This document shows, one piece after another, positions 63,227-64,000 of a stretch of DNA of 64,000 bases (within the stretch, counting starts at the first letter, position 1; each line of letters begins with the position of its first letter). This DNA comes from Vanilla planifolia. Its lineage: Eukaryota > Streptophyta > Magnoliopsida > Asparagales > Orchidaceae. The notes beneath the pieces were generated by a model that saw only the letters and a program-made list of their open reading frames with translations, made no database searches and was not told where the DNA came from. The position numbers were made by a program, and so were the translations under genes. The DNA lies in the NCBI GenBank assembly GCA_023846275.1, contig JAIUJO010000084.1:1287487-1351486 (forward strand), read 5' to 3'.

Positions 63227-63720
63227 GTGGTTATTCCAAGAAAAACTTTTGTTTTAGGTTTAAGTTTGGCCATGGAGACCATTACTATTCTTGAAGCAAT
63301 GGAACTTCTTATAACACTACATCCTAATTTCCAAGCAGTAGTGATTGAATTAGATTCTACTACATCCATTACCATAGTGAACCAGTTTCTTTTGTTTATA
63401 GCAAGAGATGGTTCCTATCATAGTGTTATTACATAGGCTATGAAGTCCTTCAAATTTGTTCTACATAAAGCACCAAGGCAATGATGCTATGGATTGGGTC
63501 GCTCATCATGCACATTTGCATGATTTTTTTTGGGACTAGGGAATGCCCCTTCCATAAGCACTTCAAATTTTTCATTTTATTAATTTTATGTATGAACCTA
63601 GTCATGGAGAGTATGATGTAGGCTTTAAGCAGAACTTTATCAAGGAACCCATGAACTTTTGTTTCAGTTAGTATCTGAGAGAAGTGCAAAGGTGTGTGGA
63701 AAAAATTTTCTTAAGGTAAT
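63222..63720 (+). pseudogene. LINE-2 RNase H continuation, right part of the split element
   Basis: The open frame from 63,227 reads VIPRKTFVLGLSLAMETITI, then LEAMELLITLHP and VVIELDSTTSI. This matches the second half of a plant LINE RNase H: A-x-x-x-A-L-x-x-G-L, then the V-x-(I/V)-E-x-D-S strand carrying a catalytic Asp. Further on a C-terminal block with HKAPRQ aligns with LINE-1 at 15,950-16,050. The segment begins at the residue following the point where LINE-2 was cut at 23,411, in the same orientation. I read it as the same element, separated by the 39.8-kb insert. The homologous LINE-1 stretch is 15,725-16,180. Confidence 0.78.
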
Positions 63721-64000
63721 GAAAACAAAAAGGAATTAAAGGAGGGGGAATACTAAGACATGTTTGAGCAGCAATTTGAGTAATGGCATCAATTTTCCAA
63801 AAATTTTAGGTTCATACCATCTGGCTAGGCTTTTGTTGGGATCTCTTGGAAGGCATATTTGGGATTGCTTATGCTTTTACCTTGATTTAAAGAATGGTTA
63901 TTGTGACTAGGGCTAGAAAATAGAGAGGTTATTTGCACTATTGTTTTGGAGCTGGTTGCATGGAGTAAGATGCCACAAATTTTAGGTGTATTGGACATGT
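63721..64000 (+). other. Sequence after LINE-2, similar to 11,080-11,270
   Basis: No gene is recognised. From about 63,755 the sequence is similar to the unassigned segment of LINE-1 at about 11,080-11,270 (TGGCTA(G/C), then ATTTGG(G/T)ATTGCT(T/C)ATG and TTTACCTTG). It may be the LINE 3' region, the start of another copy, or an unrelated repeat present in both places. It runs off the window. Confidence 0.4.

Overview
This window looks like nuclear intergenic DNA from a land plant with a large, slow-turnover genome. A gymnosperm would fit, but the sequence does not prove it. It is AT-rich and dominated by old mobile elements. I see plant L1-type LINEs with DUF4283-like, AP-endonuclease, RT, zf-RVT and RNase H parts, one Ty3/gypsy chromovirus fossil, and a very long diverged satellite. 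I found no intact host protein-coding gene, rRNA, tRNA or CRISPR array. Nearly all open frames are chance openings in AT-rich or low-complexity DNA.

Layout. Positions 1-9,990 are unassigned repetitive-looking DNA; the clearest structure is a head-to-tail pair of about 1.8-kb units (about 4,085-5,850 and 5,855-7,655). Positions 10,000-16,180 hold a degenerate L1-type LINE (LINE-1 here), with a 233-bp tandem duplication in its RT region. Positions 16,900-23,411 hold a second, related LINE (LINE-2), which stops inside its RNase H domain. From 23,412 to 24,030 is a roughly 600-bp GAA-rich purine tract. From about 24,040 to 56,826 runs an array of a roughly 415-bp satellite, about 70-75 units by spacing, in four blocks of alternating orientation (+,-,+,-). 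It is interrupted once, at about 25,735-27,838. From 56,830 to 63,226 lies a broken Ty3/gypsy chromovirus (Tekay/Del-like) whose end regions are recognisable as a diverged direct repeat. From 63,222 the RNase H domain of LINE-2 resumes at the point where it was cut at 23,411.

Reading these together, about 39.8 kb is inserted into LINE-2. The insert begins near the GAA tract, includes the whole satellite array and ends with the 3' LTR of the Ty3/gypsy fossil. A piece of the satellite unit also sits just after the pol region of that fossil, where its 3' LTR should start. The simplest model is that the satellite grew from the first few hundred bases of this retroelement's LTR, giving a 5' LTR of some 33 kb against a 3' LTR of about 2 kb. 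That model is inference. The parts it rests on (the split LINE, the shared satellite piece, the direct repeat of the LTR ends and the orientation switches) are visible in the sequence. All identities and unit counts are by-eye estimates.
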